This document shows, piece after piece, positions 16,455 to 26,223 of a stretch of DNA of 64,000 bases; position 1 is the stretch's first letter; each line of letters starts with the position of its first letter. Origin of the DNA: a bacterium (lineage in GTDB: Bacteria > Calditrichota > Calditrichia > RBG-13-44-9 > J042); NCBI GenBank assembly GCA_015485355.1, contig WFTQ01000076.1, forward strand, positions 1 to 64,000. The letters run 5' to 3'. The notes beneath the pieces are model-generated. The model was not told the origin of the DNA and did not search any database. It saw nothing but the letters and a program-made list of their open reading frames with translations. Both the position numbers and the translations under genes were made by a program.

Positions 16455-19400
16455 ATGAAACGCTTTATTTCAACATCCCTGATGATAACCTTTCTCCTTT
16501 GCGGCATGGGATTGTCACAGCCTTATAACGTGTGGGAACAACTGCCCGTTTATGGCGAAACCGCCCGGGCCGCCGACATTTCCCAAAGTGCCCCCGATTC
16601 CATCATTCTTTTCGGGCTGGAGGACAGCTATTACACCACCGATGGTGCGCTTCATTGGAATAATTTTGAAAAAGATTTTTCTCTGGTTTTCAGCGCCTAC
16701 ATTCATCCCCGCTTCAGCGACAGCATTTTTGTGAACAATTACAATCATTTAACCTTAAGCGGGGACTTTGGCGTATCCTGGATATCGAAACCTTACCCCA
16801 ATTATCAGCCCTTTGTAAAATTAGTCATCTCGTTTGCTAACACACGATACATGTATGGAATCACAACGACTTCCGATAGGGTCTATGCCAGTACGGACAA
16901 AGGCGATTCCTGGCAGGTTGTATTTCAACGGTCGAATGTAAATGTCAAAGATATTGCGGTTTCCCAGGAGAATCCTTTATTGGTTTTTATAACCACGTCG
17001 GATAGCATTTATAAATCCGCCGATGGGGGTGCCGGTTGGTCGAATATTACCAACAACGCCTGGAACCTTGTTGCACCGGGGATACATTATATAGCCGTAT
17101 CTCCCTATGATGACAGCCTTCTGGTGCTTTACAAAGACTTTTATACCAACTACGTTTTGTTGTCTTACGATCAGGGTGCGACCTGGGAGAAGGCATTCTT
17201 AGACCCGAAGGTCAGTATAGGCATTCAATCGATTCGTTTTGCTCCGGATAATTCCACGATTTACGCGACTGCCAGAAAAAGCGTTGACCAGGGAGGGGTG
17301 TATGTATCCTACGATCGGGGCCGAAGCTGGCAAAAACTACCCACCAACGGGTTGATGAATACCAACGTCACTGACCTGTTGATCGATTCTAACAATGCTC
17401 AGATCCTGTATGCCGTTACCAGGGGAAATGGAGTCTTCAAAACCATTGACGGGGGGAACAACTGGTTACCGTATAATCAGAATCTAAACGGCGCATACAT
17501 TTTAGAAGTCGTCGAATCCCCAACCAACCCAGACATTATCATTGCGGCTTCCTGGAACGGCGGCGTTTTCCGCAGTTTGAATGGAGGAACCTCCTGGGCA
17601 ATGGTAAACGTCGGGCTATCCGATCTGAATATCAGGGATATTATCTGGCCAAAAGATGAACCGGGTAAAATATTGCTGCTGACCGAAAAAGACGGTTTCT
17701 TTATCAGCGAAAACAACGGCCAGAGTTGGCAGCGTCGCCAGTTCACGGATTCCCTGTTTACTTATTATGACATGACCTACGACTCGAGCAATAAGCGCCT
17801 ATATCTCGGCGGGCGTTCTTTTTACGCAGACGGCTCTCCGATTCTCTATTCCGACGATTGGGGACAAACCTGGCAGAGACTCAACGTACCGACCGGATTC
17901 CCCACGTTTGCTTTCGGCGTGGCCTATAATCACATGAACGCTTCCCTATATGTCGGTACTTCTTCCGAACTGTATCGCTACGACGGAATGTCCTGGGTGA
18001 ATCTGAGCGGCACTTTTTTTCAGGATGTCGGGCAATATCCCGAAACCATTATCTTTTATCCCCACACGGTGGATACGTTGTACATTCTTAGTTCGGCGGA
18101 TCAGGTCTATCGGGGCACCAACGGAGGCACTCAATGGCAAAAACTGAACAACATGTATACTTCAAAAAAAATTATCATTGATCCGGTGAATCCTCGCATT
18201 CACTATGCCCTTGGCTTTTACCGATACATTAGTTTTGATTACGGGCGCACATGGCTTGATTTTTACGACAAAGAAGGATTGCCCAGGATAAATTCCTTTG
18301 GTGGAAGCCTCTCCCCACACAACCGGAACCTTATTTATTTCAATACCACCAAAGGATTGTATCGGATGACTGTGGCCCCGGAAGTGGCAACCAACCAATT
18401 GACCCCCATCCGGACGAATGTGGGCCAACGGGATACCATCGAGGTCGTTTTCCAGAACACCGGGAACTCCATCCTGGAACTCTCGAATTTTCAATTAACG
18501 GGAATTCACAGTTCCCATTGGAACCTGCTTGATCCCCCGAACACGATCTCATTAATTCTTTTTGAATACGATACCCTCCGGGTGGTTTTCCAGCCGGACT
18601 CCATTGGCGATCTTTCCACCATGCTATCGCTGCAAACCAACGATCCGAACCATAACACGCTTCAAGTTCCGTTGTCCGGCAACGGCCTGGGAGGAACCCT
18701 CTCCCTTTCTCAGGAATCCATTGACTTCGGTTCGGTTTACGTTCAACAAACCAAAGAGATGGCATTGACCCTGACCAATCAGGGAAATGACGTTCTTACC
18801 ATCAGCGATTTGGACATTTTTGGAAAGAATAGGACTTCATTTCAGGTCGTTAATACCACGCTTCCCTTTGATATCGATGTGGGTGACCAGAAAAACATCA
18901 CCCTTCGCTTTACCCCCGATAGTATGGGAACGTTTAATGCCGATCTGGTTATTCTTTCCAACGACGTGTACCAGGCAAGACAGACGGTGGCCCTAAATGG
19001 TGTTGGAGTTGCCGGCGATATCGATCTGGTCGATGTGCAATCCCTGGATTTTGGCAGTGTTTATTTAGGATATTCCTCGGAAACCACGTTGACCATAAGG
19101 AACGCGGGAAATGCCAATCTGGTGATTCATAGGATGGATATCAGCGATACGGTTTTCCAATTGGTAAATGATCCTCTGCCGCTGACGATCGCTCCCGGCC
19201 AGAGTCAAAACGTCGCCTTATCCTTTTCCCCTCAGGAATTGAGGAGTTACCAGGCAACGCTGTCTATCTACTCCAATGATCCCGACACGGAGGAAAACCC
19301 CGTTACCATCGTCCTCACGGGAAAAGGGAGTCATCGCTCTCCCGCAGAGTTGGTATTATCTCAGAATGAACAAAATTTTGGTGAAGTGAATGTGGGATTT

Positions 19401-21926
19401 ACCTCCGATCCTTGGGTGTTAACCTTAACCAACAGCAGCAATACCTACGATCTCAAAATCGATTCGATTCACATCAACGAAGCGGCCTTTTTCTTGGAAG
19501 AAACGCCAACTTTTCCCTATACATTGGACCCTGGAGCATCCCTGGCTTTACCGGTGTATTTTCGCCCGGATACCACCCGAAACTACTACGGGATAATGAC
19601 CATTTCCGGTAATGCCAGCAACAGTCCCCTCCAGGTCAACCTGAGCGGTAAAGGGGTGCTGCAGATTGGAAGCATTCGTGTTTCTCCAACGGAATTAGAT
19701 TTCGGGCAGACGCCCATTGCCGATCGGGGCGACACGCTTTCGGTGTTGATATCGAACACCCATTCACAATATCCGGTGAAAATTAAACAGTTTACTGTCA
19801 GCGGAAACCGCTTTTATTGGGCCGACCCCGATACTTCGATTTTCCCCTTCTACCTGGCAGCTCAAAACTCTTATTTCATTCCCATCGTGTTCATGCCCGA
19901 CCAGGAAGGAACGTTTCAGGGAGAGTTACGCATTTACACGAACGATCCCAACAATTCCCTGGTAAGCGTTTCCCTGACGGGTGAAGGGATTTATTCCAAA
20001 GGAACAATTGCCGTATCGACAGAAACGTTGCAATTCGGCGAGGTGCTGGTCGATTCCGTTTCGGCTCCCCTGGAATTTACCATATCCAATGTTCACGATG
20101 TCAGCCCATTCACCATCGACAGCATTCGGATCGACAGAGCGGAATTTTCTTATCAAGTGTCGGGCAATTTCCCCATGGAACTGGTTCCCCAACAACAGCT
20201 TCCGATCCAGGTGTATTTTCATCCCACCGAAGCGAAAACCTACCAGGGGGTGTTGACGATTTACTCTGACGCCAACAATTTTCCGGCATTGAATATTTCG
20301 TTAAACGGAACGGGTAAAAATCCGGAGCCGCCCCGCGTCCATTTTGATCCCACCACGGTCAGCGGGACCTCCGGAAGTCAGCTGCAAATCGGCATTTCGC
20401 TCAGTTCAGATCTTCCCATCCAATACGCCCGGATTTTTTATCACGCGGGAGGGAAAACGCAATTCGATTCAACCGACCTTCAGAAAGATAACAGTGGAAA
20501 ATATACCGCCACCCTGCCCTCTCAACTTCTTTCCGAAAGAGGGTTGGTTTATTACTTTAAAATTTCCGATGGGCAATACATAATTCGTTTCCCTCAGGAG
20601 GGGATTCTTAATCTTCCTGTCAAATTGCAAAACCTGGATCGGACTATTGTGGGGAATGGTGCCTACCAAATGATTTCGGTTCCTCTGCAACTGGATGATC
20701 CTTCTCCCCTGGCGGTTTTGGGAGACAATTTAGGGGAATATAACGAATACCAATGGCGCTTATTCCGCTGGGTAAATGGTCAATATATCGAATTGAGCGA
20801 TCAGAAAAAGACGATCGGCGTTTTTGAGCCCGGTGCGGCTTTCTGGCTGGCGACACGATCCGGCAATTCTTTTAATACCGGTTCCGGGGTATCCACTCCC
20901 GTGGCCGATTCGTTTGTGGTTGCGCTTCAGGAAGGCTGGAACCAGATTGGCAACCCCTTTGCTTTTCCGGTGGACTGGAGCTCGGTGAAAAAGATTGGAA
21001 ATATCAGCTCCGACTTATGGGGGTATAATCCCCAGGCGGGAGGGTACGAAGCGGCCACCGTGCTTAAACCCTGGGAAGGGTATTTTGTACACGCTCTGGA
21101 AAACAACACCCGACTGGTATTTTATCCTCAAGAAACCGGCTTGACGAAACGCAATCTCTTGCCCTCCCTGGAAAACGGTTGGGCCATGCGGATCGAAGCC
21201 ATCGGTCAACAGGGGGTGGATCGGGATAATTTTATCGGCATGGTGACCAGCGCCGCGGAAGAGTACGATCCCTTAGACTGGTTAGAACCACCGGCGATCG
21301 GAGATCACGTGGCGTTATTCTTTTCCCGACCCGAATGGGATATTCCCGGTACCTACAGTGCCGATTGGCGTCCTGTTCGGCAGGACGGCGATGTCTGGTC
21401 GTTTACCCTCAGCGCCACCCACTCGACCCAGCCAATCCAGTTGCAATTCACCCCCCTGGGCGACTTGCCCGGCAATTTTGAAATCTGGTTGTGGGACAGC
21501 GCATTAAACATTCCCGTTAACCTGCAAGAACAATCCTCGTACAAGGTACAGTTGCGGGAAAAAGAAGGCTCTCGGGATTTTCAACTCATTGTGGGAACAT
21601 CCCCATTTATCCAAAAGATTTTTGGCGAAATGGAGATCATCCCCAAACAACTCACCCTCTATCCCAATTTCCCAAATCCCTTCAATCCGGAGACGGTGAT
21701 CAAATTCAGTATACCAACCGAAATGCCGGTGTATTTGGCGGTTTATAATGTTCTGGGCCAACAAATCCGCGCGTTATATACCGGCCAACGCCTGAAGCGG
21801 GGATATCACACCATTATCTGGAAAGGAGAAAATGACGGCGGCGTTCCCCAGGCAAGTGGGATTTATTTTCTGGTTTTACGAGCAGGTCGAGAGGTAAAGA
21901 CCCGGAAAATGATGCTTATTCGTTAG
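16455..21926 (+). CDS. Giant secreted beta-propeller/ASH-repeat protein with T9SS-type sorting domain
   Basis: An 1823-residue secreted protein. Residues 1-21 are a signal peptide. About 30-635 are sortilin/BNR-type propeller repeats with Asp-box-like motifs (SADGGAGW, SYDRGRSWQ, TIDGGNNW, SLNGGTSW). About 640-1290 hold six ASH/choice-of-anchor-D repeats of roughly 108 residues each, recurring as DFGSVYV/DFGQTPI and ending in SNDPD/TNDPN plus LxGxG. About 1290-1390 is Ig/Fn3-like, then a region with WNQIGNPFAFPVDW. The last 96 residues are a FlgD-like/T9SS type A domain (NFPNPFNPET, SGIYFLVLRAG, KMMLIR). It is probably displayed or released outside the cell; the ligand is unknown. A terminator follows at 21960. 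Confidence 0.9.
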   Translation: MKRFISTSLMITFLLCGMGLSQPYNVWEQLPVYGETARAADISQSAPDSIILFGLEDSYYTTDGALHWNNFEKDFSLVFSAYIHPRFSDSIFVNNYNHLTLSGDFGVSWISKPYPNYQPFVKLVISFANTRYMYGITTTSDRVYASTDKGDSWQVVFQRSNVNVKDIAVSQENPLLVFITTSDSIYKSADGGAGWSNITNNAWNLVAPGIHYIAVSPYDDSLLVLYKDFYTNYVLLSYDQGATWEKAFLDPKVSIGIQSIRFAPDNSTIYATARKSVDQGGVYVSYDRGRSWQKLPTNGLMNTNVTDLLIDSNNAQILYAVTRGNGVFKTIDGGNNWLPYNQNLNGAYILEVVESPTNPDIIIAASWNGGVFRSLNGGTSWAMVNVGLSDLNIRDIIWPKDEPGKILLLTEKDGFFISENNGQSWQRRQFTDSLFTYYDMTYDSSNKRLYLGGRSFYADGSPILYSDDWGQTWQRLNVPTGFPTFAFGVAYNHMNASLYVGTSSELYRYDGMSWVNLSGTFFQDVGQYPETIIFYPHTVDTLYILSSADQVYRGTNGGTQWQKLNNMYTSKKIIIDPVNPRIHYALGFYRYISFDYGRTWLDFYDKEGLPRINSFGGSLSPHNRNLIYFNTTKGLYRMTVAPEVATNQLTPIRTNVGQRDTIEVVFQNTGNSILELSNFQLTGIHSSHWNLLDPPNTISLILFEYDTLRVVFQPDSIGDLSTMLSLQTNDPNHNTLQVPLSGNGLGGTLSLSQESIDFGSVYVQQTKEMALTLTNQGNDVLTISDLDIFGKNRTSFQVVNTTLPFDIDVGDQKNITLRFTPDSMGTFNADLVILSNDVYQARQTVALNGVGVAGDIDLVDVQSLDFGSVYLGYSSETTLTIRNAGNANLVIHRMDISDTVFQLVNDPLPLTIAPGQSQNVALSFSPQELRSYQATLSIYSNDPDTEENPVTIVLTGKGSHRSPAELVLSQNEQNFGEVNVGFTSDPWVLTLTNSSNTYDLKIDSIHINEAAFFLEETPTFPYTLDPGASLALPVYFRPDTTRNYYGIMTISGNASNSPLQVNLSGKGVLQIGSIRVSPTELDFGQTPIADRGDTLSVLISNTHSQYPVKIKQFTVSGNRFYWADPDTSIFPFYLAAQNSYFIPIVFMPDQEGTFQGELRIYTNDPNNSLVSVSLTGEGIYSKGTIAVSTETLQFGEVLVDSVSAPLEFTISNVHDVSPFTIDSIRIDRAEFSYQVSGNFPMELVPQQQLPIQVYFHPTEAKTYQGVLTIYSDANNFPALNISLNGTGKNPEPPRVHFDPTTVSGTSGSQLQIGISLSSDLPIQYARIFYHAGGKTQFDSTDLQKDNSGKYTATLPSQLLSERGLVYYFKISDGQYIIRFPQEGILNLPVKLQNLDRTIVGNGAYQMISVPLQLDDPSPLAVLGDNLGEYNEYQWRLFRWVNGQYIELSDQKKTIGVFEPGAAFWLATRSGNSFNTGSGVSTPVADSFVVALQEGWNQIGNPFAFPVDWSSVKKIGNISSDLWGYNPQAGGYEAATVLKPWEGYFVHALENNTRLVFYPQETGLTKRNLLPSLENGWAMRIEAIGQQGVDRDNFIGMVTSAAEEYDPLDWLEPPAIGDHVALFFSRPEWDIPGTYSADWRPVRQDGDVWSFTLSATHSTQPIQLQFTPLGDLPGNFEIWLWDSALNIPVNLQEQSSYKVQLREKEGSRDFQLIVGTSPFIQKIFGEMEIIPKQLTLYPNFPNPFNPETVIKFSIPTEMPVYLAVYNVLGQQIRALYTGQRLKRGYHTIIWKGENDGGVPQASGIYFLVLRAGREVKTRKMMLIR

Positions 21927-21959
21927 GGGCAACGGAAAGAGGAGAGGCGGATGAGTGAT

Positions 21960-21993
21960 GCCCGGCGCCGAACCGGCCGCCGGGCTTTTTTTT
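21960..21993 (+). terminator. Rho-independent terminator of the CsgG-like/giant protein unit
   Basis: GCCCGGCG (21960-21967) and CGCCGGGC (21978-21985) form an 8-bp GC stem with a ten-base loop, followed by eight T. It lies 33 bases after the stop of the giant gene. Confidence 0.9.
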
Positions 21994-22253
21994 ATCCGGT
22001 GCGCCCGGCGGGATAAGCCCCCCTGGCATTCTGAGTCCCGCCGCAGGCGGGGCGAAGCACCTCCCTCGCCGTGCTGGAGAGGCTTCGTCGCCGGCGCTCC
22101 TCAGCATGACACATTGCCGCCTCCTCTGTCGGTTGGCGCACCGCCGGATACGGTACCGTATGTCCCACGGCGTGAGAAGTCCAAGGGCGCAAATCCTCCG
22201 CCGATTCGATGGAGAAAGCTCGAGCCATCGAACACGGGCCGCCCGGTCAACCG
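21994..22253. other. Non-coding region with REP-like palindrome
   Basis: About 260 bases between the terminator and rnhB (with the terminator, 327 bases without a gene). It is GC-rich. The left half is filled by the palindromic element at 22026-22111; the right half (22112-22253) shows nothing I recognise. Arg- and Pro-rich open frames across it are by-products of its base composition. Confidence 0.6.
22026..22111. repeat. REP-like palindromic element
   Basis: An 86-base imperfect palindrome. The ends CATTCTGAG and CTCAGCATG pair at 8 of 9 positions, GGCGAAGC pairs with GCTTCGTC at 7 of 8, AGCAC pairs with GTGCT, and an inner hairpin CCCGCC-GCA-GGCGGG sits in the left half. The CATTCTGAG...GCGAAGC...CTCAGCATGAC wording matches a class of short dispersed palindromes seen in many bacterial genomes. 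Only one copy lies in the window. Confidence 0.65.
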
Positions 22254-22904
22254 TTAGTCGGCACGACTGTCGCCGGTGGGGGGCTCTTCCAACAGCTTTC
22301 GCAAAAAAGTGCGCCGATGAATGGGGCAAGGCCCATATTTTATAATCATTTCTCGATGTTGGGCGGTGCCATATCCTTTATGTCGGTGGAATCCGTATTG
22401 CGGATATTTTTCATGACATTCCATCATCAGACGATCTCGAGTGACCTTGGCCAGGATCGAGGCGGCGGCAATGGTAAAACTTCTTGTATCCCCGGAGACC
22501 AGGGCCTCTTGCGGGAAGATGTTTTCCGGCAGTTCCTCCCCATCGATCAGCAGATACTGAGGACGTATCCGTAATCGCCCAACGGCCATTCGCATGGCTT
22601 TAAAGGTAGCCTGTCGGATATTGATACGATCGATTTCTCGAGCGTCGACGATGCCAATCCCGAAACTGAGCGCCGTTTGAACAATCTGATGGTACAACCG
22701 TTCCCTCTGATCGGGGGATAATTGTTTAGAATCTTTAACGCCCTCGATGTGAGTATACGGTTCAAAAATGACCGCAGCAGCCACCACCGGTCCGGCCAGC
22801 GGCCCTCGACCCGCTTCATCGATCCCCGCAATGTAGCGGATGTCCTGTTGCCAGATCAGGTGCTCAAATTCCAGCTCCGGGGGCAAGTTCGTTAAAAGAT
22901 TCAT
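22254..22904 (-). CDS. rnhB: Ribonuclease HII
   Basis: Removes RNA from RNA:DNA hybrids and single ribonucleotides from DNA. The 216-residue protein has the catalytic opening GIDEAGRGPLAGPVVAAAV (Asp and Glu ligands), KDSKQLSPDQRE, LLIDGEELP and SILAKVTRDRLM, all characteristic of RNase HII. The N-terminal 26 residues before the catalytic domain are a short family-typical extension. It follows the DUF5916 gene by 18 bases on the same strand, so they are probably co-transcribed. Confidence 0.96.
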   Translation of the reverse strand: MNLLTNLPPELEFEHLIWQQDIRYIAGIDEAGRGPLAGPVVAAAVIFEPYTHIEGVKDSKQLSPDQRERLYHQIVQTALSFGIGIVDAREIDRINIRQATFKAMRMAVGRLRIRPQYLLIDGEELPENIFPQEALVSGDTRSFTIAAASILAKVTRDRLMMECHEKYPQYGFHRHKGYGTAQHREMIIKYGPCPIHRRTFLRKLLEEPPTGDSRAD

Positions 22905-22922
22905 CGTCTTCCATCCCGGCCG

Positions 22923-25220
22923 TTACCAGCTGAAAAGATAAGATAATTTGAAAAACAATATGCGATTCCGGGAGCCAAGCTGCGCTCTCCGAAAGTTGTT
23001 CCATTCTTCCGTATATACCAGGTACGCTGCGCTGAGCGGGGTAAACCGCCAACCCAGCAGAATATTGGCACTGATCCGATCAAAAACGGTATATCTTAAG
23101 TAATAATCGCCCGAAGCGTCCTGCACATATTCATAAAATTCCGCTCCGTTGGTATATTGAGCAAAGATGCGGGCGAAAACATCCCGAGTAAAAAGATAGC
23201 GTCCCCGGAAGATCCAGACCTGGGCATCGTTTTGTCCAATCGCCTCCATGGGCATGTAACGAAATCGGTCATCGAGGAACATCCGCCTTTCAAAACTCAA
23301 TTCAAAGAAGGTATTGGACAGGGGTTTAACCATGACCGAAGCCAACAGGCCTCGGTCATAACCGGTGGAATATGTTTGGAAATAATACTGACGATTTTGG
23401 CTCAGGGTCAACCGAAGGGAAACCGGCTTACCGATATCGGTTTGCAGGGACAATCTCACATCGGTACCCCGATACACGATATCTTTAAAAGGTTGAGCCC
23501 GATAATCCGTTTCCACATCCTGATAATTGGCAACAGCAAATTCGATCCGGCTTTGATCCGGAAATTCCAACCAGAAGCGATTATTCACCCCTACACTGGG
23601 ATTTTGCTCCAAGGTTTCGCGAATGTACCCTAACCCTGCGCTGAGTCCCCAACTCCGTAAAAACCGTCGATTGACAATCGGGTGCGTCTCTGCATACAGC
23701 GTCCATTGTTGATGGCCCTTATCGGGAAGTTTCCAGAAAAATCCCGTTCCGTTGACTTCGAAGTCTGCATCATAAAAATAGCCGTCCAGATAAAAGAGGA
23801 AGGTTTGATCGTAATGGCCCAGAGTAAACCGGGCGGCGTTGCCGTCCCCGCCCGGACCGTAAGTGGCCGACCGCACCATCTGACCGGTAAAAAATTGGTG
23901 AGCCCCAATGAAGAGATTCCAGTCTACGGAAGCGGATCGGTTAAAAGAATAATTTCGTCCCCCCAAATTTTCTTCCACCCCGGTGAACATAAAACCCACG
24001 TTGGAACTGCGAAAAATGTCCCGCTGGATACGCAAAACGGTAAATATTTCTTCCGGAGGTCCCTGATTGGGATCCCCCAAACCCCTGTTCCGCCAGTCTC
24101 CTGTGACTACGCCGATAAGACCAAAGGAATAGGGCCCGCTCTTTCCGGTCAATTTTACCCCTCCCTTGATATCCGATCCGGCCCCGATCCGGCGAGAATA
24201 AAATGTTTGAATCGGAAGCTGGAATAGATTGGTGTTTTCCAGGAAAAAGGGGCGCTTTTCCTGCAGGAACAGCTCGTAGCGTTTATCCAGATTGATTTGC
24301 TCTTCATCAATTTCGACCTGTCCAAAATCGGGATTGAGAGTCACATTGAGGGTAACATCGGAAGTAATACCATACCGTAAATCCAAACCTCCCTTATAGA
24401 GCCATCGATTGACGCCCGAGCGGGTTTGCATTTGTAAGGTTCCGAAAGGCAGAAAATCCAGATGATTTCCCGAACTCACCTGGCGATCGATGCCGATCAG
24501 AACGCCCCCCTTGTCCAGACGAAACATTTGATAATTCTGGTCCACCAGGCTCCAGTAGGAGATTTCCCGGTTAACTTTGCGAATCCGCCAGACGTTGAAT
24601 CCCCATACCTGATATTTTCGTGAGTTATCGAAGCGTAACGATTTAAATGGAATGGCAAATTCGGCCACCCATCCGTATTTGTTTCTTCGGGCGGCGACGT
24701 GAAACACACAATCCCAGGACATATCGACTTTGTTGCCGTTTTCACTGATCAGCCCATCCTGTTCCACTCCCAGCGGATTGGTGGAAAAGTAATAGGCCCT
24801 CTGGCTGTCATTGAAAGTGTCCAGGTAAAAATTGATGCTATCATCGGGATAGAACATATAATCCCGTTCCACCAGGCGGGCGGGAATGGCCTCGGGTTCC
24901 GGATCAATCATGATAAACAGCAGGTAAAGGTAATCATCGTCATACATGATGTAGAATTTGGTGTCGACAAACGCTTTCTCCCCTTGATGAGGAAACCGCT
25001 GCACAAAATCCTGTTGGGCCGGTGCTTTTAACCACAGGGGGTCCACGTAGCCATCGATCTGGGGTGGTGGGTTGGTTCGAACGGCCACCGCATAGCGACG
25101 CCCTTTAAAGAAATTCTTTTCTTCGGCCGCGACAGAGGCCCCTACGTACAGCCAGAAAAAGGCCACCAGAAGTGCGTAATATCCCCCTTTCAATAACCGC
25201 TTCCTCTCCACAAGATCCAT
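22923..25220 (-). CDS. Outer-membrane DUF5916 protein with CBM9-like domain
   Basis: A 765-residue exported protein. A signal peptide covers about residues 1-33. Residues about 45-240 are a CBM9-like/DOMON beta-sandwich (PPPQIDGYVDPLW, DDDYLYLLFIMIDPEP, DDSINFYLDTFNDSQRAYYFSTNPLG, WVAEFAIPFKSLRF). The rest is the DUF5916 part (DLRYGITSDVTLNVTLNPDFGQVEIDEEQINLDKRYELF and many alternating aromatic strands), which looks like an outer-membrane beta-barrel ending in a terminal aromatic strand (LSYLFSW). The family is common in FCB bacteria and its role is unknown, with glycan or small-molecule binding suggested by the sandwich. I take the ATG at 25220 over the upstream TTG at 25229. Confidence 0.85.
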   Translation of the reverse strand: MDLVERKRLLKGGYYALLVAFFWLYVGASVAAEEKNFFKGRRYAVAVRTNPPPQIDGYVDPLWLKAPAQQDFVQRFPHQGEKAFVDTKFYIMYDDDYLYLLFIMIDPEPEAIPARLVERDYMFYPDDSINFYLDTFNDSQRAYYFSTNPLGVEQDGLISENGNKVDMSWDCVFHVAARRNKYGWVAEFAIPFKSLRFDNSRKYQVWGFNVWRIRKVNREISYWSLVDQNYQMFRLDKGGVLIGIDRQVSSGNHLDFLPFGTLQMQTRSGVNRWLYKGGLDLRYGITSDVTLNVTLNPDFGQVEIDEEQINLDKRYELFLQEKRPFFLENTNLFQLPIQTFYSRRIGAGSDIKGGVKLTGKSGPYSFGLIGVVTGDWRNRGLGDPNQGPPEEIFTVLRIQRDIFRSSNVGFMFTGVEENLGGRNYSFNRSASVDWNLFIGAHQFFTGQMVRSATYGPGGDGNAARFTLGHYDQTFLFYLDGYFYDADFEVNGTGFFWKLPDKGHQQWTLYAETHPIVNRRFLRSWGLSAGLGYIRETLEQNPSVGVNNRFWLEFPDQSRIEFAVANYQDVETDYRAQPFKDIVYRGTDVRLSLQTDIGKPVSLRLTLSQNRQYYFQTYSTGYDRGLLASVMVKPLSNTFFELSFERRMFLDDRFRYMPMEAIGQNDAQVWIFRGRYLFTRDVFARIFAQYTNGAEFYEYVQDASGDYYLRYTVFDRISANILLGWRFTPLSAAYLVYTEEWNNFRRAQLGSRNRILFFKLSYLFSW

Positions 25221-25571
25221 AGGCCTCAATTGATTTCAACACCGGTATTCTCTTGACGGCAAATGCTAATTATTAATTTCGAAGGAATATAAATTGTGAT
25301 TTTTGTCAAATTCAAGTCAAAACTCATTTTCTAAAATTCAATTTTTTTGAAAATATCAATATTTTCTACACCTATCCGGACTCCAGGCGTGGCCTGCCGA
25401 AGGCATTTTGCACCATGGCTTCATCTGAACAGCGGGTTCCATCCCCCCGGGAAATGCTTCGGAAGAATCCCACTAACCCGGATCATCGGTTCATATCAAA
25501 TAAGCCTTCGATGGGCTGAAAAACCTACGAGGGGGGAGAACCATTCGACACTGGAACAAAACCCTTGCACA
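25221..25571. other. Non-coding AT-rich region upstream of the DUF5916 gene
   Basis: About 350 bases without a credible gene. The part at 25255-25365 is strongly AT-rich and holds a possible minus-strand promoter for the DUF5916 gene (TTGAAT-N17-TTATAT, with -10 near 25287-25292). The right part, near the end of the zinc-ribbon gene, shows nothing I recognise; no terminator is evident. Confidence 0.4.
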
Positions 25572-25886
25572 TCACATCAACAGGGTATGGAAAATGCGGG
25601 GACGGGAGACCAATTTATATTGGATATCCTTAACTTTAATGCGGTGATAACACTCCGGGCAAATGACCTGCACCCGGTTCAATAATCGATCCATCCAGAT
25701 GAACAAGATTCCCAACACAGGAAGTTCATATTTTACCGGAACCTGGAATGCCTTATAGACGTCGTGATGGCACACCGGGCACTGAGATATGGTGGGAAAC
25801 TCTTCCTGGCAATGCTCGCAAACGGCCAGGTATTCATTTTCGATGTTCAATCGTTGCCCACATTGGGGACATTGCAAACCATTCAT
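25572..25886 (-). CDS. Small double zinc-ribbon protein
   Basis: A 104-residue protein with two zinc-binding knuckle sets: CPQCG with CEHC, then CPVCH and, after a hydrophobic segment (LPVLGILFIWMDRLL), CPEC. The layout suggests one complete zinc ribbon at the N terminus and a second split by the hydrophobic stretch, which could be a membrane-associated helix. I do not recognise a named family. GGAGAG lies seven bases before the ATG, which supports expression. It is divergent from the YchF-like GTPase. Confidence 0.65.
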   Translation of the reverse strand: MNGLQCPQCGQRLNIENEYLAVCEHCQEEFPTISQCPVCHHDVYKAFQVPVKYELPVLGILFIWMDRLLNRVQVICPECYHRIKVKDIQYKLVSRPRIFHTLLM

Positions 25887-26223
25887 TTTTAGTCTCTCCG
25901 GCGTTGTTTGCTAAGAATTTAACCGCAAAAAAGCATATTATCAAGGCATTTTCCTCCGATTTCTTCATCGATCGTTCTTTTCCGGGAACGATCGATGGAT
26001 GGTTGGGGCGGCTTCGGCCCCCAAGAACCGCCACCCGGTCTCAGCCTGTCAGTTTCTCACGTAAGGCAGGAGATTTCGTTCCGGCGGCCATGGAGGCCCT
26101 AAAAATGGATTCCTCTGTCCGGTCTTCCGTGGAGTTCGGGAAGCGGTTGGATTGATCATCATAATATCTTAAATTTCAATGCGATATTGAATAGACATAC
26201 AGGCACTTGCGAAAGGGCTGCTT
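25887..26223. other. Non-coding divergent region with two hairpins
   Basis: A 337-base gap between the divergent zinc-ribbon and YchF-like genes. It holds the perfect 11-bp inverted repeat at 25967-25996, and about 10 bases later a UUCG-loop hairpin (GGGGCGGCTTCGGCCCC, 26004-26020). Neither is followed by a T-run, so they are not terminators; they may be operator or leader structures. Short open frames here lack ribosome sites. Confidence 0.5.
25967..25996. repeat. Perfect 11-bp inverted repeat
   Basis: ATCGATCGTTC (25967-25977) and GAACGATCGAT (25986-25996) separated by eight bases (TTTTCCGG). It lies 80 bases from the start of the zinc-ribbon gene and about 230 bases from the GTPase gene. 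It could be an operator or an RNA hairpin. Confidence 0.6.

Noticed and set aside
21955-22257. 100-codon plus-strand frame after the giant gene
   Set aside because: It reads through the terminator stem and the REP-like palindrome, and its Arg/Pro/Ala composition reflects GC-rich repeat DNA.
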